Source of the DNA: Corynebacterium marinum DSM 44953
GTDB taxonomy: Bacteria > Actinomycetota > Actinomycetes > Mycobacteriales > Mycobacteriaceae
Length of the DNA stretch: 64,000 nucleotides
Direction: 5' to 3'
Assembly (NCBI RefSeq): GCF_000835165.1
Contig: NZ_CP007790.1
Location: 248,001-312,000, forward strand
Numbering within the stretch: position 1 is the stretch's first letter; every line of letters begins with the position of its first letter. Shown piece after piece: positions 41,532 through 53,600 of this stretch. Made by a program: the position numbers and the translations under genes. The notes under the pieces were generated by a model. It was not told the DNA's origin. It ran no database searches and was given only the letters and a program-made list of their open reading frames with translations.

Positions 41532-41727
41532 CCCGGCCTGGAGAGCCCGACACAATCTTCTGTGGACAGACTGCTGACCCCAGTTTCCCGCTTCGGGATT
41601 GGAGTAAAGAACTTGTGGGCCCCGGATCCGCGAGTCTGTCGCCATCCTGTTCGGGACTCCGCCCGCGTGAGTCCGATATGTGGATTAGCCTTGCCGTGAC
41701 AAGTAGACGAGGTAGAGGAGCGATCCG

Positions 41728-44472
41728 GTGAAGGGCAACGTCAAAGACATCTACACGGTGTTCGATGGCACCGATAAGCAATTGGTCATCCCCGTTTACC
41801 AGCGCAATTATGACTGGGGAGAAAAGCAGTGCGAGCGACTCTACGACGACCTTGTGGAAGTGATCAGGAAGGATCGTCCGAAGCACTTCTTCGGTGCCGT
41901 TGTGGGTAAGCCAGAGACTGGTTTCGAGTGGGTGGTCATCGATGGTCAGCAGCGAATTACGACCACCAGTCTGCTGATGCTCGCGTTGTCGAATTCTCTT
42001 GCTGACGGAGTGGTTTTGTCCGAGGATGCGGAGCTGTCGGTGAAAATCCGGCGCAATTATCTCGAGGGAGCCGAGTCGTCGGTATCCAAAGAAACTAAGC
42101 TCAAGCTCAAACCGGTCAAGAATGATCTGGAGGCCTACCGGAAACTACTGACGGGTGAGTCCCCGATAGAAAAATCGTCGGTGACCTCGAATTACCGCTA
42201 TTTCAGAAATCGGATTGCCCAGGGCGAGCTGACAGGCGACGAACTCTGGACGGCAATCCGTCGGCTGGAGGCCATGATCCTCGACCTGGAAGGGCATGAC
42301 GATCCTCAGCGCATCTTCGAATCCCTTAACTCAACGGGCAAGGAGCTGAAAGAGTCCGACAAGATCCGCAACCTTGTGTTGATGGGGAAGCCATCAAAGA
42401 CACAGGAGCACCTGTACGAGTATTACTGGAACCCGATCGAGCGCAACGTCGACTTTGACACCGATGCGTTCGTTCGCCTCTACCTTGTCGCCAAGACCCG
42501 CAAGACCCCGCGCTTCGACGCTGTCTATGAGGCATTCAAGGAGTATCTGGAAAACTCTGATGCGCCGGTGCAGATGATTCTGGAATGGATGCGGGATTAT
42601 TCCGAGTACTTCCGGGATCTCAATGCTTCTCTCACCGGCATCCCGCGTGCCGATAACCGCCTGCGCCGCTTCAACCTCCTGCGTCATGAAGTCACAATGC
42701 CGGCCCTGATGCCGTTGCTTGGTGAATACCGGGCAGCAGGGATCACTGCCGATGATTTCGCGGATACCATTGAGCTGGTTGACGCCTACCTTTTCCGGCG
42801 TATGGTCGTCGGTGTTCCGTCCAATGCCCTGAACAAGATCTTTGCCACGCTGTACAGCGACGCGAGACGGCTGCGAGGTGAAGGAACTCCGATCACCGAT
42901 GTCATTGCATATCTCCTGCTGCGACGCGCCGACACCTCAGGGCGATTCCCGACCGATGAAGAGTTCCGCGAGGCATTCGCCACGCGCAACTTTTTCAACT
43001 TCACTGCGTTCAACCGGCGGTATCTATTCGAGTGTCTGGAAAACAACTGGTCGAAGGACAATCGCGACATTGCCTCCACCTTGGAGCGAGGCGATCTCAG
43101 TCTCGAGCACATCATGCCGCAGACACTCACGAAAGATTGGCGCGAGGAAATTGGACCGAATGCGGAGGAAGTCCACCAGACATGGCTGCACCGCATCGGC
43201 AACCTGACCATCACCGGGTACAACTCGGAATACTCGAACGCATCATTCACGACGAAGAAGACAGCCGATGGTGGGTTCAACGAATCGCCGTATCGGCTGA
43301 ACGCGTCCCTTAAGCAGACTGATACCTGGGCGGAAAGCGATATTCGTCAACGCAACGAGATTCTGACGGATATCGCTATGCGATACTGGCCGATGCCGGA
43401 GACCGATTTCGAGCCGGTCCGTGAGCCGCTTCCGACCTTGCCCATGGGCGAGGACACGACGTTCACAAACCGCGTCATCGTCTCCTACGAGTTCGACGGT
43501 GTGACAAACACGGTGGCCAGCTTCAAAGACATGATTCGCTACCTCATCCGTCAACTGCTGGCACAACACCGGGACGCCATCTATGAATATGCCGCCGATG
43601 GCGGACTGGGGTTTTCCGTGGGTGGGCAACCATCGAGCCGTTATCAAGAAGAACTTGCGCCGGAATTGTGGATGACCACAAGTAATCCGACAAACGAGAA
43701 GATGAACATTCTCCGCGCGTTGTTCCATCATCTGGATATCGATACGGATGAGGTCGTTTTCACGCTACGTCCGTACCAGGGGGCAGAACCAGACGATTCA
43801 CAACAGAACCCGTACACGGAGCTCCTCAAGTTCGTGCCGCAGTTTGAATCGCTGGAGGGGACCGGTGCCTCTGAAAGCGACATTGTTGAACTGCGTGCCG
43901 AATTCCGAGGTGTATTCGGGAACTATGAGGTTGAGGACTGGCAGGGAATCGTCGCGAGCAGAGATTACACGACTCTCGCCGACCCCTTGACGGTTGCGGA
44001 GTTCACGGTGGAGGAAGCCCTCGCCGCCATCATGATGGTCAAGACCCTTGAGACAATGCTGCCAGGCCAATTTCTGAAGTCCATTACCGATGGCTCGATG
44101 GTCCGATGGTTGAACCGTGTCGCGGAGCTGACTGAACCGCATAAGAAACCGGGCAAGAACACTGCGGCGATGTGGGAGAAGCTGACCAGATTAGTGGATT
44201 CCGTCCCCCTTGGTAAATGGGTCAGTTACGGGGATTTGGCAAAGGAGATCAAATCCGCTGCTCAGCCTGTGGGTAACTACCTCGCAGCCAATCCCGTCAG
44301 GAACGCCCACCGGGTTCTGCGTTCCGATGGCGCCATCAGCGCCAGCTTCTACTGGCTTGATGGAGACGACAATCGATCACCGCGTGAACTGCTCGAGCAG
44401 GAGGGCATTCAGTTCGATGACGCAGGAAGGGCAGCGGCTGCCCAGCGGTGGTGGATTCCGGGTGAGAGCTGA
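41728..44472 (+). CDS. GmrSD-type (DUF262-DUF1524) restriction protein with C-terminal alkyltransferase-like domain
   Basis: 914 residues from a GTG at 41728 after GGTAGAGGAG. Domain 1 (about 1-250) is DUF262/GmrS: VIPVYQRNYDW, FFGAVVGKPE and VVIDGQQRITTTS. Domain 2 is DUF1524/GmrD with an HNH-like site near residue 459 (LSLEHIMPQTLTKDW) and IGNLTITGYNSEYSN. Residues about 560-800 are not recognised. Residues about 813-914 match the MGMT/ATL fold (VPLGKWVSYGDLAKEI, then NPVRNAHRVLRSDG). The active Cys of the alkyltransferase PCHR motif is replaced by Ala (NAHR), as in alkyltransferase-like proteins that bind lesions but do not repair them. GmrSD enzymes are type IV systems that cut modified DNA. 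Base use is visibly less GC-rich than in neighbouring genes, suggesting transfer. Confidence 0.88.
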   Translation: MKGNVKDIYTVFDGTDKQLVIPVYQRNYDWGEKQCERLYDDLVEVIRKDRPKHFFGAVVGKPETGFEWVVIDGQQRITTTSLLMLALSNSLADGVVLSEDAELSVKIRRNYLEGAESSVSKETKLKLKPVKNDLEAYRKLLTGESPIEKSSVTSNYRYFRNRIAQGELTGDELWTAIRRLEAMILDLEGHDDPQRIFESLNSTGKELKESDKIRNLVLMGKPSKTQEHLYEYYWNPIERNVDFDTDAFVRLYLVAKTRKTPRFDAVYEAFKEYLENSDAPVQMILEWMRDYSEYFRDLNASLTGIPRADNRLRRFNLLRHEVTMPALMPLLGEYRAAGITADDFADTIELVDAYLFRRMVVGVPSNALNKIFATLYSDARRLRGEGTPITDVIAYLLLRRADTSGRFPTDEEFREAFATRNFFNFTAFNRRYLFECLENNWSKDNRDIASTLERGDLSLEHIMPQTLTKDWREEIGPNAEEVHQTWLHRIGNLTITGYNSEYSNASFTTKKTADGGFNESPYRLNASLKQTDTWAESDIRQRNEILTDIAMRYWPMPETDFEPVREPLPTLPMGEDTTFTNRVIVSYEFDGVTNTVASFKDMIRYLIRQLLAQHRDAIYEYAADGGLGFSVGGQPSSRYQEELAPELWMTTSNPTNEKMNILRALFHHLDIDTDEVVFTLRPYQGAEPDDSQQNPYTELLKFVPQFESLEGTGASESDIVELRAEFRGVFGNYEVEDWQGIVASRDYTTLADPLTVAEFTVEEALAAIMMVKTLETMLPGQFLKSITDGSMVRWLNRVAELTEPHKKPGKNTAAMWEKLTRLVDSVPLGKWVSYGDLAKEIKSAAQPVGNYLAANPVRNAHRVLRSDGAISASFYWLDGDDNRSPRELLEQEGIQFDDAGRAAAAQRWWIPGES

Positions 44473-44665
44473 GCTGCGCTGATAGGGCATCTTTTTTCAG
44501 GATGGCAGGGGCGAACCTCAATTTTCTCGACGAGCGGTGCAAGCAGCTGTTGCACCCTTTCTTCTCGACCCGCTTTCTTCCCGCATGCACTGGAAGTCAG
44601 GACTCAGCGAGAGTGCCGCCCTCCCGGAAGGGGAGAACGGCACTGTGACTGCTACCTACCTAGTT
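44473..44665. other. intergenic stretch between the restriction gene and fas
   Basis: 193 bases of mixed composition without a gene. It contains a T6 run (44490-44495) and a hairpin around 44613-44645 (GTGCCG...CGGCAC), which may end fas transcription on the minus strand. No inverted repeats or target-site duplications marking an insertion are evident. Confidence 0.4.
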
Positions 44666-47600
44666 TCAGGCCGACGGGTACACCCCGTCCGCTCCGAGCC
44701 GGACATCCTCGCTCAGGAGCAGGTTGATCTCCGCCTCATGCGCCCCGGTATCGGGGAAGCGGCGCCCCTCGATCTGGGTGAACAGCGGGGCGCGGCCGAT
44801 CATGCCCGCCTGCATGCGGGCGGATCCCGCACGCAGACGCCCGGTGGCGCGCTCACGCCACGCGTTGACGTCCAGCCCGGCGTTGGCCACGGCGGCCTCG
44901 AACGCGGCCGGGTGGGCGTAGACCACCAGGGCGCCGACGTGCCCGAAGCCGAGGGAGGTCAGGGCGGCGGCCTTCACCGCGCCTTCGCCCAGATCCAGCG
45001 GCTCGCGCAGCCAGACCAGGTTCTTCGCCTTCGGCGCGATCAGCGGGTCGACGCAGTCCAGGGAGGCGTTCTGCGGGAGCCTGCCGGTGCGCAGCACGTC
45101 CATCAGCCCGCCGGTCTGGAAGAGCGCGGCGCCCGCCTTGGAGTGGCCGGTGAGCGTCTTCTGGGAGATGACGTACATCGGCTTGTCCGGGTGGCGGCCG
45201 ATGGCCGGCCACAGCAGGGAGTGCAGCTCGGACTCGTTGGGGTCGTTGGCGTTGGTCGAGGTGTCGTGCTTGCTCAGCACGGACACGTCGTCCGGGCTCA
45301 GGCCCAGCGACTTCAGCGAGCGGGCCAGCTTGGAGCGTTCCCGGCCGCGCCCGGCGCCGAGCACACCCAGGCCGGGGGCCGGGATAGAGGTGTGGGCGCC
45401 GTCGCCGTAGGAGGCGGCGTGCGCGACCACGGCGTGGACCGGCAGGCCCATCTCGGCGGCGACGGAGCCGCGGACCAGCAGCACGGTGCCGCCGCCCTCG
45501 GCCTCGAGGAAGCCGCCGCGCCGGCGGTCGTTGGCGCGGGAGATGAAACGCTCGTGGATGCCCTTGTCGGTCATCGTCTTCGTCTCGGCGGTGGCGTTCA
45601 TGTCGCCGAAGCCGGCCAGGGACTCGACCTGGACGTCGTCGATGCCGCCGGCGATGACGAAGTCGGCCTTGCCCAGCCGGATCTTGTCCACGCCCTCCTC
45701 GATGGAGACCGCCGCGGTGGCGCAGGCGCCGATGGGGTGGATCATCGAGCCGTAGCCGCCGAGCAGGGACTGCATGGTGTGGGCGGCGACGACGTTGGGC
45801 AGGGATTCCTGCAGAATGTCGCTGGGGCGCTCCTCGCCCAGGAAGCGGCTGACGAAGACCTTGTGCAGGGACTCCATGCCACCGATGCCGGTGCCCTGCG
45901 TGGTGCCCACGTCCAGCGGGTGGATGTGCTGGAGCAGCTCGGTCGGGGAGAACCCGGCGTTGATGAAGGCGTCGACGGCGGTGACGAGGTTCCAGGTGGC
46001 CATGCGGTCGAGGCTGTCGATCATGTGCTCCGGGATGCCCCACTTGGCCGGGTCGAAGTCGTCGGGCATCTGGCCGGCGACGGTGCGCGAGAGGGTGGCC
46101 CTGCGCGGCACGTGCGCGGTGGCGCCCTGTCGGCGAGTGACCATCCACTCGCCGTCGGTCTCGGCGATGACGGTCTTCTCCGGGTCGGCGTCGAGAATGT
46201 CCCTGGCCTCGGCCTCGGTGGCGACGGTGAAGGTGATGTCGCGGTCGAGGAAGACCTGGGTCAGGTCGATGGAGCCCTGGTCGACGAGGTGGTACTTGTC
46301 GGTCAGGGTGCGCACGCCGGAGCGGGCGACGACCTCGTCGCGGAAGCGTTCGTAGATGTCCTCCTCGGCGATGGCCTGGCCGTCGGCGCCGTACCAGGCG
46401 GGGGTCGGGTCCTCCGCCCATTCGACCAGGCCCGTCATCCAGGCGAGTTCGAGGACACCGGCGGCGGTCAGGTCGACGGTGCCGTCGCGCTGGATGCCGT
46501 ACTCGGCCTCGAAGCGGGTGCGGCCGGAGCCCCAGGAGGAGACCTCGCCGACGCCGGCGACGACGACCATGTCGGCCAGGTCCGCGGTCACCTCGCCGAC
46601 CTCAGCGCCCCTGGCCTGGGCCGGGTTGCCGAGGTTCGGCAGCGCGGAGATGGTCGCCGCGTCATCCGCGCCATCTTCCCCGCCCGGAGTGTGTGCCGCG
46701 GAGTCAGCTCGGGCCTGGTCCGCCAGCTCGGAGATCGAGACGGCGGAGGAACCCAGCCCGCCGGTGAGGTCTGCCTCGACGGGTACCCCGGCGGCCCTGG
46801 CGCGGGTCTCGGCCGAAGCGAGCGCCATGAGCTCGGAGGAGATCTCCTCCGGGGTCCAGACGTGGACTCCCGCGGCCTCCGCGGCGGGGATGAGGGCGTC
46901 GTTGCCGCCCATGAGATGCGTGCCGGAGACCCAGCCGATCCTGGCCTGGGCGAGGGTGACCCCTGCGGGCCAGCCGGCCTCGGAGGACCACTTGGCCAGG
47001 ATGGCGTCCAGGGCGCTCTTGACCTCGGCGTAGGCGCCGTCGCCGCCGAACATGCCGCGGTTCGGGGAACCCGGCAGGACGACGTGGGTGCGGGTGTCCA
47101 CGGATTTCTGCGCCAGCTCGGAGAGCCGGGCGATGGTGCGCTCGACGGACCAGAGCAGCAGGCGGGTCTGGTTCTCGGCGGCGGGGCCGGCGTCGGCGAG
47201 CGAGCCGGAGACGGAAGGCGCGGCGAAGGGGAAGGCCAGCGTCGGGGTCAGGGCCGGCTTGATGATCTTGACCTCGTTGCCGACGGACTCCTTCTGCTCG
47301 CTGCCGATCCAGTCAACGAGGGCGTCGATGTCGCGGTAGGACGAGAGGTTCGCCGGGACAAGCCAGAGGGCCGCGTCCGCGGAGGCGTGCGCGGCGTAGA
47401 GCCGGCGGGCGAATTCCTTGCGCGCCTGGGAGACGCGTGAGGCGGTCATAATGACCGTGGCACCGCCCTCGAGCAGGCGCTCGACCAGCGCGGTGGCGAT
47501 CGAGCCGGGAGCCGCGCCGGTGACCAGCGCGATGTCGCCGGCGTACTCGCCGTCGTGCTTGTCGACGGCCGCCTCGGCGATCCGGCCCAGCAGCGCAGGG

Positions 47601-50600
47601 TCAGCGGCGCCGTTGCCGACGTACCACCGGGCCTGGGCGGCGACGGTCTCCCCGGTGCCAGTGAAACGTTCCATGGACAAGTCCTTCTGGCCCACGGCGA
47701 CGCGGGCGAGGTCCTCGCGGGCGGAGGCCCAGCGGTCGTCGAAAAGCACGGCTCGGGAGGCGTCGAAGGACGGGGCGACCAGGTCTACCCAGCCGGTGCC
47801 GAGCTCGGCCTCGACGGTCTCGAGGACGGTGGTGTCCGGAGTCGCGTGCTCCTCGACGGCCGGGGCCAGACCCAGCTGGTCGAGGACGGCGCGCGCGGCC
47901 GTGGCCAGCACGCCGTCGGGGCCGGTGACGGTGTCGGCGTAGGCGCTCAGGGCGGCGGAGTCGACGACCCCGCCGCCGCCACCTGTTCCGCCGCCGCTCA
48001 GGGAGACGGAGATGCCGTGGCGGGCAGCGACGGCCTGGACAGCGGCGTCGATGAGAGCGTCGACCTCGGCCTTGGAGGACGCGGAGGTCGGGACCGTGGC
48101 GAGCGTTCCGCCGCGGACCGAGTCCTCCTCGCGGGAGCCGAGCAGGATCTCCGCCTCGACGTGGCCGGCCCAGGAGGCGGGCAGCGACCAGGCGCCGGTG
48201 ACGCGCTCGCGGACATGGGCGGGCTTGTAGCCGGATGCGCCGGTGAGCTGGCGCAAACGGGCAGTGACGGCTTCGCCCAGGACCGTGCCGAAGGGGGAGT
48301 AACCCGGGGCGGCGGTTTTCACGCGCTCGCGCAGGACAGCGACGTCCGCTTCGGAGGCGCCGTCGATGGCGGGCACTCCGATCTCGGCGGACATGTCCAT
48401 GAGCAGCTGGTTGCGGCGCGAGGACACGCCGTTGGTCAGCTCCTCGACGGTGTCGGAGTCGTTGATCTGGTCCAGGCGGATCTTGTTCTGGAAGGCGAAG
48501 AGCACCATGATGGCCTCGGCCGCGGTGAACGCGAGATCCGGGGCATCGGCACCGGATCCGCCGGAAGACGCTGCGGGTGCGGCGGGTGCGGTGGGTGCCG
48601 GGGACGCCGCGGGCTCAGCCGGGGCGGCCGCCGCAGCCTCGGCGGGGGCGGAGACGGGTGTTTCGGTGCCTTCTGCGGCGTCATCCACCGCCGGGGCGGC
48701 CTGGACGTCGGCGAGCATGACCTGGTCCTGGTCGCGCTCGACGTTGAACACAGGCAGGTCGATCCCGGCGACGGCCATGGAGCGCTGGGCCAGGTTGGTC
48801 AGGGTGGGGGAGGCTGCCAGGCCGACCTCGATGATCTGGTCCACCTCGCCGAAGAGCAGCTCCTGGGTCTCGATCCAGCGGACCGGGGAGGCGAACTGCC
48901 AGCTCAGCAGCTCGATGAGCAGGGTGCGGGCCAGCTCGTTGTCGGAGGCGAAGTCCGAGACCTGCTTTCCGGCCAGACGCTCGGAGGGGGCCTCCCGGCG
49001 GATCGCCTCGATGAAGTCGTCGCTGAGCTCGAAGGGGCGGGCGACCAGGTTCGGGACGTAGCGGCCGACGAGGGCGTCGAGATCCAGCTCGGCCGGGAGC
49101 AGCTCGTCGAGCTTCTCTGCGAAGGCGGGCACGCCCGGGCGCAGGACGGAGGAGTGGAACGGGACGTCGATGCCCGGGACGGTGACGAAGGCGCGCGGGT
49201 GCACGGCTCCCGCCCGCTCGGCGAGAGCGGCCAGGCCGGCCCGGCTGCCGGCGATGGAGTACTGCTGCCCCTCGATGTTGTAGTTGACGATCTGCAGGAA
49301 TTCCCCGGTGTCCTGCGCAACCTGCGCCACGTAGTCCTCGACCTGCCCGCCGGAGACGCCGATCATGTTGGGGCGCAGCGCGCCCATGCCGAAGTCGGAG
49401 CGGCCGTGCTCGTCGCGTTCGACGAGGGTGCCCATGGCGGAGCCGCGGGAGTAGACGACGTCGATGACGGACTCGAGGTCGAAGATGTTGCCCAGCGAGG
49501 CGAGCGCGGTGTACTCGCCGAGGGAGTGGCCGGCATACATCGAGTTCGAGCCCAGGGCGTCCGCCTCGCGCAGACGCCCGGTCTGGGCGTAGGCGACGAC
49601 GGCGAGCGCGACCTGGGTGAACTGCGTCAGGTGCAGCACACCCGCCGGGTGCCGGAACGTGGTGCCGCGGACGGTCAGTTCGGTCGGGTTCTCGTCGACG
49701 ATCCGGCGGATGGAGAAACCGAGCTCCGCGCGGGTGTGCTGTTCAGCCCGGTTCCAGATCTCGCGGGCCGCGACGGAGGCGCCCCGGTCGCCGGCGCCCA
49801 TGCCCACGGCCTGGATGCCCTGGCCGGGATAGACGTAGGCGGTCCTCGGCTGGGCCATGAGGGCCTGGCCGACGGAGACGACCTCGCCGTCGATGCGGCA
49901 GGTGACCTCGAAGGCGTTGTGGATGCCCTTGCGGCCGACGCGCTCGACGGTGACCTCGACGGCGTCATCGAGCTGCACCATGCCGTACATGGAGTAGGTC
50001 CAGCCGACGACGGTGCCGTGCCGGCCGGCGAGGTGCTGGGCGGTGGCGGAGAGCCACATGCCGTGGACCAGCGGGGCCTGGAGGTTGACCAGCCGCGCGG
50101 AGTTGGTCGAGGTGTGGATCGGGTTGTAGTCGCCGGAGACCAGCGCGAAGGGGGTCATGTCGGAGGGGGCGGTGACCACGGTGCGGTCGATGAAGGAACG
50201 CGGGGTCGGCACCACCTTGGCGGCGGATTTCCCGCCGCCCCACTCGGGGGCCGGGGTAGGCATCTCGGTTCCGGCGGCGCGGCCGCGGATCGCGAAGCGC
50301 TGCATCTGGGTGGCCACGAGCTCGCCCGCCGAGAAGAGCTCCAGCTCGACGGTGACGATGCGTCCCGAGGAGGACTCGGCGATGCCGGTGCACCGGGAGG
50401 TGACGTCGATGGTGCGGCCGTCGGCGAGCTCCTCGAGCGGGACGCGCAGGTCGACGACGTGGTTGAGGTGCACGGCGTTGAGCAGGCCCTCGATGACGGG
50501 GTAGCCGTCGGCGAGCCGGCCGGAGCCGAGCGCGGTGTAGATCGCCGGCCAGCAGGGGCCGACCAGCACGTCCGGGGTGCCGGGTTCGACGGCGCTGAGG

Positions 50601-53600
50601 GCGGCGCCGGTGACGGCGGTGTGCGCGGAGAGCAGTTCCGGGGCGAAGGTGAATGAGTATTCGGCCACGCCGAACGGCGCGTGCGCGGATTCCGAGCCTT
50701 CGACGATCCGGGGCATGGCGGTGATGCGGTCGCCGTTCTCGGAGGTCGAGCCGACGCCGGCCAGGCCCTCGAGGAGCGCGAAGACGGAGTCCGGCAGGCG
50801 TTCCTCGGAGACGACCGGGGAGGCGCCGGTGGCCACGGAGTCCGGCAGGTCCAGCGGGATGGTCACCTCGCGGACGTAGAAGGGGCGCTGTTCCTCCGGC
50901 AGGTCGTCCCAGTAGGAGTCCGCGTTGATGCGGACGGACCACAGGCCTTCGGAGTCCTGGACGAGGTCGTAGGCCTCGCCGTCCATCTCGTGGGCCGGGT
51001 TGGCCATGAGGTGGCCGTGCCACACGATGGTCGGGGCGGCCTTGATGTACTCGGCGGCGTCCCGCGCGTCGGCCAGGCGGGAGTACTGCTCCTGCGGCTG
51101 CGCGCCGGCGTTCTCCAGGGCCCGGGTGGTGCAGTCCTCGAAGCGGCCGAGCAGGTCGGCGACGGGCTCGTTCTTCCGGGTGATGCCGGCGACGGCCACC
51201 GGGCCCGGGATGATGCGGACCTGGTCGGCGGTGTAGCGCTCGTCCTGGGCCTGCCACAGGGTGTCCTTGCCGAACCACACCGGCAGGTCCCCGTCGAGCG
51301 CCGGGACCCACGGCATGGGTTTGACGTGCTTGCGGTTGAGGTTGATCCACCAGGCGGCGTCGCGCGGGGAGACCTGCAGCTCGTGGGCCTGCGGGTAGGC
51401 GGCCAGCAGCCGGGCCGCGGCGGCGGGGGCGTCGTCGGCGGATTCCATCGTCGGGAAGAGCGTGGCGATCTCGCCGTGGTCGGCCTCGTGCAGGCGGGCC
51501 TCGACGCGGTGCAGGAGGTCGAGGAAGCGGTCGTCCCAGGTGGGGTCGACGAAGGGGTGGGCCAGTTCCACGAAGCGGTTGACCCACTGCGCGTAGGTCA
51601 TCGTCTCGACGTCGCCGAAGTAGGGCTTGGAGGTCCGGCTCAGGACCTCGATGATCTCGTCGCGGCGGGAGTCGTACTCGGAGAAGTCCAGCGAGGTGAT
51701 GAAACGGGAGGCGGCGGCGAAGGAGTTGTCCAGCTCGTGGATGTCGGCGAGCAGGTGGGACTGCGAGGAGGCCGCGCCGTGGGTGCCGCTGCCGCGGGAG
51801 ACCCAGCCGTCGTTCTCGTCCGTGCGCACCCCCCGGGTGTTGACCAGCAGCTCCTTGACCGAGTCGGTGGCCGAGGCCTCTTTGGTGGCCATGGCGACGG
51901 TGCCGATGAACACGGCGTCGACGGGCATTTCCGGCAGGTCGTATTTCTGCGACCAGCTGCCGGTGAGGTACTCGGCGGCGCGTTCGGGGGAGTGGATGCC
52001 GCCGCCGACGGCCAGCAGCACGTTGGGGTGCCGGCGGATCTCGGCGTAGGTCTGCATGAGCATGTCGTCGAGGTCGGTCCAGGAGTGGTGGCCCCCCGCG
52101 TGGCCGTCCTCGATCTGCATGAGGATGTCGGAGCCGGGGTTGGCGGCGGCGATCTTCAGCGTGTCGCGGATCTGCTTCGCGGTGCCCGGTTTGAGGGCGA
52201 TGTGGGGGAAGCCGTCGGCGTGCAGCTGCGCGAGCAGCTCGGTGGCCTCTTCGATCTCGGGGATGCCGGCGGAGATGGTCACGCCGTTGAAGGGGGCGCC
52301 CGCGGCGCGGGCCTTGGGCACGATGCGGGACTGGCCGAACTGCAGGTTCCACAGGAAGCGGTCGAAGAACATGGTGTTGAACTGTGCGGTGCGGCCAGGT
52401 TCCAGCTGTTCGACGAGCCGGTCCTTGTGGCGGGTGAAGACCTCGTCGGAGTACATGCCGCCGCCGGCGAGTTCGGTCCAGTAACCGGCGTTGGCGGCCG
52501 CGGCGACGATGCCGGCGTCCGCCGTGGTCGGGGTCATCCCGCCGAGCATGATCGGCGAGAGGCCGGTGACCGCGGAGAAGCGGGTCTGGGTGCGGGTCCG
52601 GCCGTCCGGCAGGCGGATCAGGCGCGGGGTGAAGTCGGCGTAGTCGGCGGCGGTGGGTAGTTCGGAACCCGGGGTGGCCAGCCGGTCGCGTTCCGCGGCG
52701 CTGGCGGCGGGGACCAGGGCGATGCCGGTGCCGGCCAGCAGGGGAGCGGTCAGGCGCGACAGCCCGCCGTCGAGGCTCAGCACGTGCCTGGTGCCCTCCG
52801 CGACGAGCCGCTGGACCTGGTCTGGCCAATCATGGGTCTCGACCAGGATGGAGTCGGCCAGTTCGCGGATGGAGTACTCGCCGAGGTCGATGCCGCAGCG
52901 CTTGGCCCACTCCACCGCCAGGTCGGCGGCCGGGCGCATGCCGGGGTGGTGGAAGGGGGCGGCGACGGGGAGTTCGGTGAAGGCGGGGGCCAGTTCATCG
53001 CCGCCGAATTCGCGCGCTTCGATCCGGTCGTTGTGCGCGTCCGCCGCCCGGGCGATGCCGGCCCGGGCTGCGGTGAGTTCCGCCGGGGAGCCGGAGAGGA
53101 CGTGGTGGCGCGGGCCGTTGATCACGGCCAGGTGGGCGGCGCCGGCGTGCTTCTCGACGACCGCGCGTTCCACCCCGCGGACGGAGAGCATCCGCGGGCG
53201 GGGGTCGCCGGAGCCTCCTACCCGGCTCAGCGCCGTGCCGAGCAGTACGGCGAAGGCGAGCGCCTGCTCCGGGTGGCGGGCGGCCGCCACACCCAGGGAG
53301 CCCTGGGAGTGGCCGAACATCGGCCCCTCGGCCAGGTGGCCCCCCAGGTCGCGCAGGTGGTCCAGGGCGGCGATCTGCCCCAGGACGATGCCGGGGACGG
53401 AGACGGCGGGAAGGGTGTCCATGGCCCGCGGCGCGGCGTCGGCGTGGGGTTCGATGAGCTGCGCGAGCCGCTCGAGGGAGCCGGGGGTGGTGGAGGAGAT
53501 TTCCCGCGCGACCGGTCCGGTGGCGGTGCGCGCAGCCTGGAGCAGGCGGCGCAGGCGTTCCCCCGCCGGGCGCACGGAGGCCGCGTCGGCGAGGGTTGAC

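Noticed and set aside
41532..44665. Mobile element around the restriction gene
   Set aside because: Composition suggests transfer, but no integrase, transposase, terminal inverted repeat or direct repeat was seen in the flanking gaps.
44537..47440. A second long plus-strand open frame (about 970 codons) overlapping the 3' part of fas
   Set aside because: Same reason: composition typical of antisense to a GC-rich gene; no motifs and no ribosome site.
47555..50656. A very long open frame (about 1030 codons) on the plus strand inside fas
   Set aside because: It is the antisense of fas. The product is rich in Gly/Val/Asp without domain pattern, as expected of high-GC antisense frames, while fas shows all catalytic motifs.
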